Below are positions 1 to 7,959 of a stretch of DNA of 20,236 nt, one piece after another. Position 1 is the stretch's first letter. The number at the start of each line of letters is the position of its first letter. The notes beneath the pieces are model-generated. The model did not search any database and was not told the origin of the DNA. It saw only the letters and a program-made list of their open reading frames with translations. The DNA is from CAIUPE01 sp037131735 (GTDB taxonomy: Bacteria; Pseudomonadota; Alphaproteobacteria; Rhizobiales; Beijerinckiaceae), in NCBI GenBank assembly GCA_037131735.1, contig JBAXQM010000034.1:1-20236 (forward strand). The letters run 5' to 3'. A program made the translations under genes and the position numbers.

Positions 1-1
1 G

Positions 2-685
2 GGCACGCCGATTCTTTGGGTAGGCGGCTTTCGCTCGGACATGATGTCAACAAAGGTGCTTGCTCTCGATGATTTTGCTGCCACGCGCGGTCTTCCCATG
101 ATCCGCTTTGATTACAGCGCGCATGGCGAAAGTCCTGGTGATTTTGAAGATATGACATTGAGCGACTGGCTCGCTGACACGCTCGCCGTTCTCGATAGTC
201 TTGGTGAAGCGCGCCCGGTGATCGTGGGGTCATCGATGGGCGGATGGATTACGTTGCTTGCCATGCGTGAACGGCATCGTCTCGGCAAGCCCAATCCGAA
301 AGGCCTCGTATTAATCGCGCCTGCTGTCGATTTTACCGAGGAGCTGATGTGGAACGCTTTTCCTGAAAGTGTGAAACAGACGATCCTTCATGAAGGTGTT
401 TATTATCAGCCTTCAGCCTATGGCGATCCCTATCCGATCACGAAAAAATTTATTGAAGATGGGCGCGCTCATTTAATGTTTGGCGCGCCGATCACGCCGC
501 ACGCACCAGTGCATATTCTGCAAGGCGTGAAAGACCCTGATGTGCCGGTTAGCCATTGCGAGCGCTTGCTCACTCATATGCCGATAGCGGATGTCACCGT
601 GTCCTATGTGCCGGAAGGCGATCATCGCCTCTCGCGGCCTGAAGATCTCGCGCTTCTCATCCGCGCGGTTGAACGGATGATTTAG
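2..685 (+). CDS. alpha/beta hydrolase, 5'-truncated by window edge
   Basis: Serine hydrolase of the alpha/beta fold; substrate unknown. The reading frame is open from base 2, and the residues before the first ATG (base 41) read PILWVGGFRSDM, a typical first strand and oxyanion-loop region of this family. The true start therefore lies upstream of the window and the ATG at 41 is internal. The catalytic triad can be read: nucleophile Ser in GSSMGG, Asp in KDPDVP, and His in EGDHRLS near the C-terminus. An RFDYSAHGES segment matches the strand-3/helix region common to lysophospholipase-like and ABHD10-like members. No signal peptide can be judged because the N-terminus is missing. The gene stops with TAG. 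Its last ~80 bases recur at 2242-2318 (listed separately). Family assignment is secure; the specific reaction is not inferable. Confidence 0.88.
   Translation, partial: GTPILWVGGFRSDMMSTKVLALDDFAATRGLPMIRFDYSAHGESPGDFEDMTLSDWLADTLAVLDSLGEARPVIVGSSMGGWITLLAMRERHRLGKPNPKGLVLIAPAVDFTEELMWNAFPESVKQTILHEGVYYQPSAYGDPYPITKKFIEDGRAHLMFGAPITPHAPVHILQGVKDPDVPVSHCERLLTHMPIADVTVSYVPEGDHRLSRPEDLALLIRAVERMI
604..685 (+). repeat. hydrolase 3' end, copy 1 of a diverged direct repeat
   Basis: This stretch, the last codons and stop of the hydrolase, is repeated in the same orientation at 2242-2318. The strongest match runs from the CTCGCGGCCTGAAGATCTCGC core (631 onward) to the stop codon. Between the copies lies a DUF1963 gene. 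This copy is in an intact reading frame. Confidence 0.85.
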
Positions 686-856
686 AAAAATCCATAGACA
701 GCAAAAAGCTTTGACATTTTTTTGCCGCAATATTTCCAAAAGATAATGGCTGGAGATTGTGCTTTTTCCAAATGCCGTTGAGTCTTCGAGTCGCGAGTAG
801 TCCGTATCTTTCGTGTTGAGTTTGTATCAACATTATCCATTCATTTGGGAAAGATC

Positions 857-2233
857 ATGCCGCCTCCAACGCCTTTACGAAAGTTTTTTATAGACCTGCG
901 GAATTTCGTTTTCCCGTTTTCTTTGGAGCGATGGATCAAACAGAATTCGCGGCCAGCAATTTATATCTCTAAATCCTTCCCGCAACCGGGCTCGCTGTCC
1001 TTCTTTGGTGGGTCGCCAATCGCGCCGCATGATTTTGTTTGGCCGGTCGACGAGAGTCTTGGTCTCGCCAAGCCATTTCTGGCACAGATTCATCTGGCCG
1101 ACTTACCTAAGCCTTTGCCTGTTGGCATGCCGCGCAAGGGCATCCTCTATTTCTTTCTCGATCTCGCGATGCTTGAAGGCGGAGAGAGCGGTGGCAATGT
1201 GATTTATAAAGAAGACATGCGTGAATTGCGCATGGTTCAGCCGTCCCTGCCTGTGCCGGCTTTGGGTGATGAGCCAACAAGTCTGCATGGCGGCTGGACC
1301 TTTCGTTGGCAGAGTGCCCCGTGGCAGCCTTTTGCCATGGATCGCTTCCCCAAATTCGATCTCGCCTTTTTGCCGTTTAGAGACATTCCTTCGCCCGAAT
1401 ATAGTTCACGCATTCCCGACGGACTTTATGAAAAAATCGACGAATTGATTGAGAAGAGCATCGAAAGCGCTCTGCGTGCCTGCTTCGGACCAGAGGACAG
1501 TGCACGGCGTGTAAGACAGGACTACACGGATTATGAATTCTCCGTGCTGTTTGAGGCAGAGCATCTGATGTATCCGCGTGCGGAGAAATTTGGCGGGCTC
1601 TCGCCGCTTTACGCACAATGGCCACACGCTTGGGGAACTGTGGGGCTTTATCTTGCAGATTTTTTTCGCCGAGATCGGTACAGCAGTGAACCGCCACCTC
1701 TTCCAGTCTATGACAAATTTCTGGCTGAGTGTCAGAAGTGGATTGATCAAGCCAAGCGTGAAGGATTTTACACAGCACTGACGCCAGAACAGAGACAGGC
1801 CTTTCGCGATTGGGCGCGTGAGCAGCATTGCCAGCATAGGCTCGCATGGCGTGCTGATATGTATTCAGAGGAAGGCAAAGCCCATCAAAAAATATATATG
1901 GGTTTAGAAAACAATTTTCATCACGCGGCGCAAGATGCGATTGCCTATTACCTCGCGTCAGGCCAGCGCGACGACTTGCTCGACAAAGCCGCGCAAGATG
2001 ATTTCCTCGCACAGATGGAACCGTCCCGCCCGCATCAAATGTTCGGCTATGGCGTCGATTATCAATACAATGCGGAACGGACCAAGGGTAAGCTTCTCTT
2101 GCTACAATTGAATACCGATTATCCGATGATGTGGATGTTTGCTGATTGCGGCAACTTGCAATTCTGGATTGATCCGAATGATCTTGCGGCCCGCCGCTTT
2201 GATAAAGTGACGGTGACGATAGCAGGCGGTTGA
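857..2233 (+). CDS. DUF1963 (YwqG-like) protein
   Basis: Uncharacterised protein of the DUF1963/YwqG family; no biochemical role is established. Family signatures seen: a FFGGSP segment followed by FVWPVD, then FLAQIHLADLP, GILYFFLDL, and a C-terminal block with LLLLQLNTDYPMMWMFADCG and LQFWI, the usual ending of this family. No signal peptide or transmembrane helix is visible, so it is probably cytosolic. A TTG at 845 is in frame, but ATG at 857 is preferred because GGGA (847-850) sits six bases before it; the protein is then 458 residues. The preceding 170 bases are AT-rich. The gene is bracketed by two copies of the hydrolase 3' end, which suggests it was inserted into an older hydrolase/AcnX junction. 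Monocistronic as far as can be seen. Confidence 0.82.
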   Translation: MPPPTPLRKFFIDLRNFVFPFSLERWIKQNSRPAIYISKSFPQPGSLSFFGGSPIAPHDFVWPVDESLGLAKPFLAQIHLADLPKPLPVGMPRKGILYFFLDLAMLEGGESGGNVIYKEDMRELRMVQPSLPVPALGDEPTSLHGGWTFRWQSAPWQPFAMDRFPKFDLAFLPFRDIPSPEYSSRIPDGLYEKIDELIEKSIESALRACFGPEDSARRVRQDYTDYEFSVLFEAEHLMYPRAEKFGGLSPLYAQWPHAWGTVGLYLADFFRRDRYSSEPPPLPVYDKFLAECQKWIDQAKREGFYTALTPEQRQAFRDWAREQHCQHRLAWRADMYSEEGKAHQKIYMGLENNFHHAAQDAIAYYLASGQRDDLLDKAAQDDFLAQMEPSRPHQMFGYGVDYQYNAERTKGKLLLLQLNTDYPMMWMFADCGNLQFWIDPNDLAARRFDKVTVTIAGG

Positions 2234-2241
2234 CTCACATG

Positions 2242-2318
2242 CTATGTGACGCGACAGTCACCGCTCGCGGCCTGAAGATCTCGCGCGTCTCATCCGTGCT
2301 GTCGAGCGGATGATTTAA
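2242..2318 (+). pseudogene. vestigial 3' tail of alpha/beta hydrolase
   Basis: Remnant of a hydrolase C-terminus. From 2259 the frame reads HRSRPEDLARLIRAVERMI and then TAA, matching 18 of 19 aligned residues of the intact gene's ending, with one Leu codon missing. Four of the five base substitutions in the coding part are synonymous (CGC/CGT, GCG/GCT, GTT/GTC, GAA/GAG), so the tail derives from a gene that was under selection. Weaker similarity extends left to CTATGTG at 2242-2248. There is no start codon or upstream hydrolase sequence. Its stop overlaps, on the opposite strand, the stop of the AcnX small subunit. Confidence 0.8.
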
Positions 2319-2713
2319 ATCTTTATTTCACCATCACTCGCAATATGGATCGTCTTCCCGTGCAAGGTTTTCTGAGAGGTTTTATCAAGCGCGAAGGCGG
2401 GACAATTGGGCCACTCCATTTCATGCGCGACGATCACACCGAGCAATAGAATCGCATCGGGCTCGGGCATGATGAGGGCAGCAGGCGCTTTGCCCGCATG
2501 AATAAGTTCAAGCATCACAGCGGCGGCTGATGATGAGCCGATCATGCCCGGCAGAGCTAGAATTTTACCGCCAATATTTTTGCCGCGTTCGGGATGGCGC
2601 GCATCGATGATGTCGCCGGTTCGTGGATCAACGCCGCCCCAAAATGAAATCGGATGCGATAAAGCAAGCACTTCGCCCCGGGCTTCGCCCGCGATCAATA
2701 CATGCGCTTTCAT
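2315..2713 (-). CDS. aconitase X small subunit (swivel domain, DUF126)
   Basis: Small swivel-domain subunit of a two-subunit aconitase X enzyme, 132 residues. AcnX proteins dehydrate cis-3-hydroxy-L-proline in proteobacteria, and mevalonate-5-phosphate in archaea; the bacterial context favours the former. Motifs seen: GEARGEVLALSHPISFWGGVDP, the GxxxD...HPERG segment, and GMIGSSSAAAVMLELI, whose serine-rich loop carries the conserved active-site Ser of this subunit. Its ATG overlaps the stop of the large-subunit gene by four bases (ATGA), so translation is coupled and 1:1 assembly is likely. The stop codon at 2317-2315 lies inside the hydrolase remnant. Family assignment is strong; the substrate is inferred from characterised bacterial relatives. 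Confidence 0.88.
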   Translation of the reverse strand: MKAHVLIAGEARGEVLALSHPISFWGGVDPRTGDIIDARHPERGKNIGGKILALPGMIGSSSAAAVMLELIHAGKAPAALIMPEPDAILLLGVIVAHEMEWPNCPAFALDKTSQKTLHGKTIHIASDGEIKI

Positions 2714-3966
2714 TGCCAGAGTCCTCCATCACGAATGACATGGCCAGAAACCGCACTTTCCACGCAATCTTTCAGTGATCCATATTGCACCGTATAACCG
2801 GTATTGCCGGTCGCATAATGCGCGAATTTTCCGGAATTAGTCATCAGCACGCCGCCACCTTCCGGCAGCATCGGTGTAACAACCACGCAGGTGTCAGCAA
2901 CAATGGTGATGCCAAGAGATTCAAGTTTTGAGCGTGTGCCGTCGGCTTCAATCGCGCGGAGCACATGCCGCCCCGTGCACGCAAAAAATGGACGCGCAAC
3001 TTTGCGGCCATTGAGAAGCGTCAACAGAGCATGCGTTTCATCCAATGAGAGATGCGGACTGCCGATGGCAATGGCATCAATCGCTTCGCTTGACGCATTC
3101 GAGAGCCTCTTTAAGGCACCGAGCACCATATCAATTGTGACGCGAATAACTTTCTCTGGTTTCTGACCTTGAAGCGCAGCCTCAACCGTTGGCGCTTCGG
3201 GCGTGACACCCGCGATATGAAAGAGACCTACGCCGCCGGAGGAGGCAGATGCCGCGCCGAAGGCCTTCAGATTGTCCTCATTCGGAAAACCTTGCAGGCC
3301 ATCGACAACGCCAATGTCATTCGTCATTTCAAGGCCGAACCATGTGCCCAGCACTGGATAGAAAATATCGGCGCGGCGAAGTTGTTCTGAAAGTCCTGAA
3401 ACATCGATCACAAAACGGGCGCGGCGATTTTCTGTGCGATGCAAGCCGTAATCTGGCGCGCGGCCCGCAATGGCGCAGGCAATGTCGAGAAAATCACCAT
3501 AGCGATTGGTGCGTGCACCAAGAACCGAATTGCAAAACACAACCGCGTTTGATTCACCCCAAGCGACATCGCTTCCGAGTGCAGGGCGGTGGCCAGCTTG
3601 ATAGGGGGAGCAGGTCCAAGACGGTTCGCAGCCCATTTTTTCATAGGCGCGCATCATGCGCTTGGCCATGTCGCGCTCGTGGGGTGGTAGGCGCTGTTTA
3701 GAGCAGCCCATCAGATCAAGCGCACCGACATTTAAAGTCGAACGCACGGCGACTTTTGCCTCGCCTTCGACGAGTTTCTCGGCAAAGAGCGTGCCCGAGT
3801 CACCATGATACAGCGCACCATCGATATGGGCTGAGGCGATGGGGATCAGGCGCGGCGCGCTCATCAACCGGGCTGTTTCGGCGACAATTCGGAGTGCCAT
3901 TTTAGCACCCATACCCTTGTGGCCCGCGAGAATCGCCTCGTCGTCTTTTGTGAAGTGAAGCGCCAT
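2710..3966 (-). CDS. aconitase X catalytic subunit, probable cis-3-hydroxy-L-proline dehydratase
   Basis: Large catalytic subunit of aconitase X (DUF521), 418 residues, normal length for the two-subunit form. It probably dehydrates cis-3-hydroxy-L-proline to a pyrroline carboxylate in hydroxyproline catabolism, using an iron-sulfur cluster. Seen in the sequence: the HIDGALYHGDSG block near residues 47-58, LNVGALDLMGC at 78-88, TCSPYQ at 118-123, VFCNSVLGARTNRYGD from 143, and FFACTGRH about residue 310. Cys 119, Cys 145 and the Cys of ACTG are candidate cluster ligands. The start ATG (3966-3964) is preceded by AGAAGG about 14 bases upstream. No proline racemase, reductase or transporter genes lie in the window, so the rest of the pathway must be elsewhere. 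It is transcribed away from coxS, and the 237-base gap contains candidate operator repeats. Confidence 0.88.
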   Translation of the reverse strand: MALHFTKDDEAILAGHKGMGAKMALRIVAETARLMSAPRLIPIASAHIDGALYHGDSGTLFAEKLVEGEAKVAVRSTLNVGALDLMGCSKQRLPPHERDMAKRMMRAYEKMGCEPSWTCSPYQAGHRPALGSDVAWGESNAVVFCNSVLGARTNRYGDFLDIACAIAGRAPDYGLHRTENRRARFVIDVSGLSEQLRRADIFYPVLGTWFGLEMTNDIGVVDGLQGFPNEDNLKAFGAASASSGGVGLFHIAGVTPEAPTVEAALQGQKPEKVIRVTIDMVLGALKRLSNASSEAIDAIAIGSPHLSLDETHALLTLLNGRKVARPFFACTGRHVLRAIEADGTRSKLESLGITIVADTCVVVTPMLPEGGGVLMTNSGKFAHYATGNTGYTVQYGSLKDCVESAVSGHVIRDGGLWQ

Positions 3967-3995
3967 GGTGTTTGTCCGAACCTTCTTCTAACTCA

Positions 3996-4033
3996 ACTGA
4001 CCATATAGTCTGATTTGGTCAATATTACTGACC
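3996..4033. promoter_or_regulatory. candidate operator: repeated TGACC/GGTCA half-sites
   Basis: ACTGACC occurs at 3996-4002 and again at 4027-4033, 31 bases apart (about three helical turns), both followed by AT-rich TATA-type sequence. Between them an inverted GGTCA (4017-4021) forms TGACCA-N12-TGGTCA with the first copy and GGTCA-N7-TGACC with the second. Such arrays are typical of dimeric repressors, for example GntR-family regulators. The site lies 30-67 bases upstream of the AcnX large-subunit start, so that operon is the likely target. The regulator itself is not in the window. Confidence 0.45.
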
Positions 4034-4106
4034 TATATACATCAAAACTGCGACTATTTTCTGCATCTTTACGTCAAATTCGTTCCTTAAACGGGTCTCG
4101 GCTGTC

Positions 4107-4132
4107 TTGACCGCGCCTGTTTCGGGTATAAT
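4107..4132 (+). promoter_or_regulatory. probable sigma70-type promoter of coxSLM
   Basis: A perfect -10 hexamer TATAAT (4127-4132) is preceded by TTGACC (4107-4112), or CTTGAC one base to the left. The spacer is only 14-15 bases, shorter than the usual 16-18, so the -35 contact may be weak or activator-dependent. It lies about 70 bases before the coxS ATG and points toward it. No competing start site is obvious in this gap. Confidence 0.45.
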
Positions 4133-4203
4133 CTCGCCCTTGGTAGCATGAATTAAAAGAAAGGCGCCCATGAGGCGTCGATTCTATAACTGGAGGAGCG
4201 TCC

Positions 4204-4671
4204 ATGGCTAGCGTCTCGATGACGGTCAATGGCAAACAGGTTTCCGCGACAGTTGATCCGCGCACCTTGCTTGCTCAATTTCTTCGTGAACATTTACATC
4301 TGACCGGCACGCATGTCGGCTGTGACACGAGCCAATGCGGCGCTTGCGTGGTCCATGTGAATGGCCGTGCAGTAAAAAGCTGCACAACCTTGGCCGTATC
4401 TTGCGATGGTGCGTCTGTGACAACGATCGAGGGGATTGGCACAGCGGATAATCTCCATCCGATGCAGACGGCCTTCCGTGAAAATCATGGTCTTCAGTGC
4501 GGCTTTTGTACGCCGGGCATGATCATGTCAGCGATCGATATTGTGAACCGTAAGGGCAACAAGCTCGACGAGCACACGATCCGTGAAGAGCTCGAAGGCA
4601 ATATCTGCCGCTGCACCGGCTATCACAACATTGTTAAGGCAGTCGCCCAAGGCGCTGCGGCAATGAAGTGA
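4204..4671 (+). CDS. coxS: molybdenum hydroxylase small [2Fe-2S] subunit, CoxS type
   Basis: Iron-sulfur subunit (155 residues) of a CO-dehydrogenase-like molybdenum hydroxylase; it relays electrons from the Mo site to FAD. All eight ligands are present: Cys 40, 45, 48 and 60 of the plant-ferredoxin-type cluster (GCDTSQCGACVV...SC), and Cys 99, 102, 135 and 137 of the C-terminal four-helix cluster (CGFCTPGM...NICRCTGY). A strong Shine-Dalgarno, GGAGGAG, lies five bases before the ATG. It is the first gene of the S-L-M operon; coxL follows after 73 bases. The motifs do not distinguish CO dehydrogenases from other family members such as aldehyde or purine-type hydroxylases, but the large subunit next door does. 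Confidence 0.95.
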   Translation: MASVSMTVNGKQVSATVDPRTLLAQFLREHLHLTGTHVGCDTSQCGACVVHVNGRAVKSCTTLAVSCDGASVTTIEGIGTADNLHPMQTAFRENHGLQCGFCTPGMIMSAIDIVNRKGNKLDEHTIREELEGNICRCTGYHNIVKAVAQGAAAMK

Positions 4672-4744
4672 TTATTGTCTAAGGTTTTTAGTCCCAGAAA
4701 CAATCAAGCGTCTTTTTGTAAAAGTTCGCGAGGGAGATGACACC

Positions 4745-7108
4745 ATGAGTGCCAAGACAGGCGTCGGAGCACCGGTACTCCGCAAGGAAGATTTCCGCTT
4801 TATCACCGGTAAGGGTCAATACACGGATGACATCAATCGTCAGGATCAGGCGCATGCTTATTTCCTGCGGTCGCCCCATGCCCATGCCACCATTAAGAAG
4901 CTCGATATCTCGGCTGCAAAATCGGCACAGGGCGTGTTGGGCGTTTTGACAGGCGATGATTTGGCTGCGGATAAAATCGGCGGCTTGATCTGCGGTTGGA
5001 TGATCCACAACAAGGACGGCTCGCCGATGAAGGCAGGCGCCCATCCGGCACTCGCGCAAGGCAAAGTGCGTTATGTCGGCGATCACGTGGCTGTTGTGAT
5101 TGCGGATACTTATGCGCAAGCCAAAGATGCGGCTGAAAAGATTGTTGTCGATTATCAAGTGCTCCCGGCTGTTGTTGATATGAACAAAGCCAAGAGCTCT
5201 GCAGCCATTCACGATGTCGCGCCCGATAACGTTGTTTATGATTGGCATCTTGGCGACAAAGCGGCGACTGACGCAGCGTTCTCAAAAGCCAAACATGTGA
5301 CGAAGATTGATCTCGTCAATAACCGCCTCATTCCGAATGCGATGGAACCTCGCGCGGCGATTGGTGATTTTGATGCCGGCACGGGCGTTTACACGCTCTA
5401 CACGACCAGCCAAAATCCGCATGTCGCACGCCTTGTTCTCTCAGCCTTCGTTGGCATTGCACCAGAACATAAACTGCGTGTGATTGCGCCGGATGTCGGC
5501 GGTGGTTTCGGTTCAAAGATCTTCATCTATGCCGAAGAAACCGTTTGCGTATGGGCATCAAAGAAAATTGGCCGTCCGGTGAAGTGGACAGCTGATCGTA
5601 CCGAAGCCTTCCTTTCGGACGCGCATGGTCGCGATCATATTTCGCATGCGGAATTGGCGCTCGACGATAAGGGCAAAATTCTTGGCCTTCGCGTTCAGAC
5701 AAAAGCCAATCTCGGCGCCTATCTTTCGACCTTCTCAAGCTGCGTGCCGACTTATCTCTACGCGCCGCTTCTGTCGGGTCAGTATGATATCCCGGCCATC
5801 TATGCGGAAGTTGAAGGCATCTACACAACGACGGCACCTGTTGATGCCTATCGTGGTGCAGGTCGCCCAGAAGCAACCTTCCTGATCGAACGCATCATCG
5901 AAAAGGCTGCGCGCGAAACGGGAACGGATCCGGCAACATTCCGTCGGAAGAACTTCATCAAGAGCTTCCCGCATCAGACGCCGGTGATCATGGCTTATGA
6001 TACGGGCAATTACACAGCGTCGCTCGATCTCGCGCTTGAAATGGCGGACTACAAAAACTTCGCTAAGCGCAAGAAAGACTCTGCCAAGAATGGCAAGCTG
6101 CGCGGTATCGGCTTCTCGGCCTATATTGAAGCCTGCGGCATCGCGCCGTCGGCTGCCGTGGGTTCACTCGGTGCCGGTGTTGGTCTTTGGGAATCGGCCG
6201 AAATCCGCGTCAATCCGGTTGGCACTGTCGAAGTGCTCACGGGTTCGCACTCGCATGGTCAAGGCCATGAGACGACCTTTGCGCAATTGGTTGCCGATCG
6301 TCTCGGCATCGACATTGACTCGGTCGCGGTTGTGCATGGCGACACCGACAAGGTGCAGTTCGGCATGGGCACATATGGCTCACGCTCCGGTGCTGTCGGC
6401 ATGTCGGCGATTGTGAAAGCGGTTGATAAGGTCATCGCCAAGGGCAAGAAGGTTGCAGCCTATGCGCTCGAAGCTGCTGAGAAGGACATTCAATTCAAGG
6501 ATGGTCGTTTCTCGGTTGCGGGCACCGACAAGTCGCTTGCGTTCGGCGAAGTCGCTCTTCAGGCCTATATCGCGCATAAATTCAACGGGCAGGATCTTGA
6601 GCCCGGCTTGAAGGAAGGCGCGTTCTACGATCCGACCAACTTTACCTTCCCGTCAGGTGTTCACATTTGCGAAGTCGAAATCGATCCCGATACGGGCACG
6701 ACCGACATCGTGAAATGGACCGCTGTTGACGACTTCGGCAATGTCATCAATCCGATGATTGTTGAAGGGCAGGTGCATGGCGGCATCGCACAAGGTGTCG
6801 GCCAAGCGCTTCTCGAAGGCGCGCATTACAATGCGGATGGTCAGCTCGTGACCGCGTCCTACATGGATTACACCATGCCCCGCGCGGATGACTTGCCGAG
6901 CTTCGATATCGGCATGACGAATACGCCATGCACCACCAATCCGCTTGGGATTAAGGGCTGCGGTGAAGCGGGCGCGATTGCTGCTCCGCCAGCCGTCATC
7001 AATGCGATCACCGATGCTGTGGGTCATGAAGACGTGCCGATGCCGGCAACGCCTTACGCCGTCTGGCAAGCTTGCCAGAAGGGTGCCCGCAAATTGGCCG
7101 CTGAATAA
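4745..7108 (+). CDS. coxL: molybdenum hydroxylase large subunit, form II CoxL-like
   Basis: Catalytic subunit (787 residues) binding the Mo-molybdopterin cytosine dinucleotide cofactor. Expected active-site elements are present: Gln 223 in SQNPH, the GGGFGSK loop at 252-258, and the base Glu 741 in GCGEAGA; these correspond to Gln 240 and Glu 763 of Oligotropha CoxL. The diagnostic loop reads AYRGAGR at 368-374. Gly 371 stands where true (form I) CO dehydrogenase has the copper-binding Cys 388 of AYxCSFR. This is therefore a form II enzyme, without the Cu-S-Mo site, and the physiological substrate is uncertain (CO oxidation by form II enzymes is disputed; aldehydes or N-heterocycles are alternatives). 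GAGGGAG precedes the start at 4745. The protein has full family length with no disruption. Gene order S-L-M also fits form II (form I is M-S-L). Confidence 0.93.
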   Translation: MSAKTGVGAPVLRKEDFRFITGKGQYTDDINRQDQAHAYFLRSPHAHATIKKLDISAAKSAQGVLGVLTGDDLAADKIGGLICGWMIHNKDGSPMKAGAHPALAQGKVRYVGDHVAVVIADTYAQAKDAAEKIVVDYQVLPAVVDMNKAKSSAAIHDVAPDNVVYDWHLGDKAATDAAFSKAKHVTKIDLVNNRLIPNAMEPRAAIGDFDAGTGVYTLYTTSQNPHVARLVLSAFVGIAPEHKLRVIAPDVGGGFGSKIFIYAEETVCVWASKKIGRPVKWTADRTEAFLSDAHGRDHISHAELALDDKGKILGLRVQTKANLGAYLSTFSSCVPTYLYAPLLSGQYDIPAIYAEVEGIYTTTAPVDAYRGAGRPEATFLIERIIEKAARETGTDPATFRRKNFIKSFPHQTPVIMAYDTGNYTASLDLALEMADYKNFAKRKKDSAKNGKLRGIGFSAYIEACGIAPSAAVGSLGAGVGLWESAEIRVNPVGTVEVLTGSHSHGQGHETTFAQLVADRLGIDIDSVAVVHGDTDKVQFGMGTYGSRSGAVGMSAIVKAVDKVIAKGKKVAAYALEAAEKDIQFKDGRFSVAGTDKSLAFGEVALQAYIAHKFNGQDLEPGLKEGAFYDPTNFTFPSGVHICEVEIDPDTGTTDIVKWTAVDDFGNVINPMIVEGQVHGGIAQGVGQALLEGAHYNADGQLVTASYMDYTMPRADDLPSFDIGMTNTPCTTNPLGIKGCGEAGAIAAPPAVINAITDAVGHEDVPMPATPYAVWQACQKGARKLAAE

Positions 7109-7125
7109 GGTTCAGGGAGAACAAC

Positions 7126-7929
7126 ATGTACGCCTTTAATTATCACGCTCCAAAAACAGTCCGTCAGGCGGCCACGCTCCTTGCCAAAAATGAGGACGGG
7201 AAAGTGTTGGCCGGTGGCCAGACTTTGTTGCCCACAATGAAGCAACGTTTGGCATCGCCCTCCGCTTTGATCGACCTCAATCATGCTGAAGGCATGAGCG
7301 GGATCGAACAGAAGGGCCGCAACATCGTCATTGGCGCAATGACACGCCATGCCGATGTCGCGACCTCTGCGGTTGTAAAAAATGCGCTTCCCGCTCTCGC
7401 TGCCTTGGCAGGGGGAATTGGTGATCCGGCCGTCCGCAATCGTGGCACGATCGGTGGATCGATCGCGAATAATGATCCGGCAGCCGATTATCCGTCAGCA
7501 GTTCTCGCGCTTGGTGCAACGATTGTGACTAACAAGCGCAAGATCGCCGCGGATGAGTTCTTCCAGGGCATGTTCTCAACTGCTTTGGAGGAAGGCGAGA
7601 TCATCGTGAAGGTCTCGTTCCCGATCCCATCGAAAGCCGCATACGAAAAATTCCCTAACCCGGCTTCACGCTACGCGCTTGTCGGCGTGTTCGTGGCGAA
7701 GAAGGGTTCGGATGTTCGTGTGGCTGTCACCGGTGCGGGTTCAAATGGCGTGTTCCGTTCGAAAGAATGCGAAGCCGCTTTGGCAACCCGTTTCAACGCC
7801 AAGTCACTTGACGGCGTGAAAGTGTCAGCTTCGGGCCTCAATGCGGATATGCATGCCAGCGCAGATTATCGCGCCCATCTTATTCCGGTGATGGCAAAGC
7901 GCGCTGTAGAAAAGGCTTTGGCGAAGTAA
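7126..7929 (+). CDS. coxM: molybdenum hydroxylase medium FAD subunit, CoxM type
   Basis: FAD-binding subunit (267 residues, slightly shorter than the ~288 of Oligotropha CoxM) that passes electrons from the Fe-S clusters to a quinone or other acceptor. The N-terminal AGGQTLLPTMKQR block (about residues 27-39) and the central TIGGSIANNDPAADYPS motif (about 109-125) are the two signature flavin-binding segments of this family. AGGGAGAA lies just before the ATG, 17 bases after the coxL stop. The C-terminal domain (about residues 180-267) is the usual CO_deh_flav_C type. It ends the structural operon: a strong intrinsic terminator follows within 31 bases of the stop. Confidence 0.94.
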   Translation: MYAFNYHAPKTVRQAATLLAKNEDGKVLAGGQTLLPTMKQRLASPSALIDLNHAEGMSGIEQKGRNIVIGAMTRHADVATSAVVKNALPALAALAGGIGDPAVRNRGTIGGSIANNDPAADYPSAVLALGATIVTNKRKIAADEFFQGMFSTALEEGEIIVKVSFPIPSKAAYEKFPNPASRYALVGVFVAKKGSDVRVAVTGAGSNGVFRSKECEAALATRFNAKSLDGVKVSASGLNADMHASADYRAHLIPVMAKRAVEKALAK

Positions 7930-7959
7930 TCGTCGCTTCGTATTTGATGACGATCAAGG

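Noticed and set aside
711..747. Perfect TTGACA (711-716) upstream of the DUF1963 gene as a promoter.
   Set aside because: The best -10-like sequence (GATAAT, 742-747) is 25 bases away, and nothing suitable lies at 16-18 bases, so I do not annotate it.
1377..2012. Long minus-strand open frame (211 codons) inside the DUF1963 gene.
   Set aside because: The composition is arginine/histidine/cysteine-rich shadow sequence, and the plus frame has clear family motifs.
4688..5248. Minus-strand open frame of 186 codons antisense to the start of coxL.
   Set aside because: It lies opposite a conserved hydroxylase sequence and has no recognisable domain; best explained as a shadow frame.
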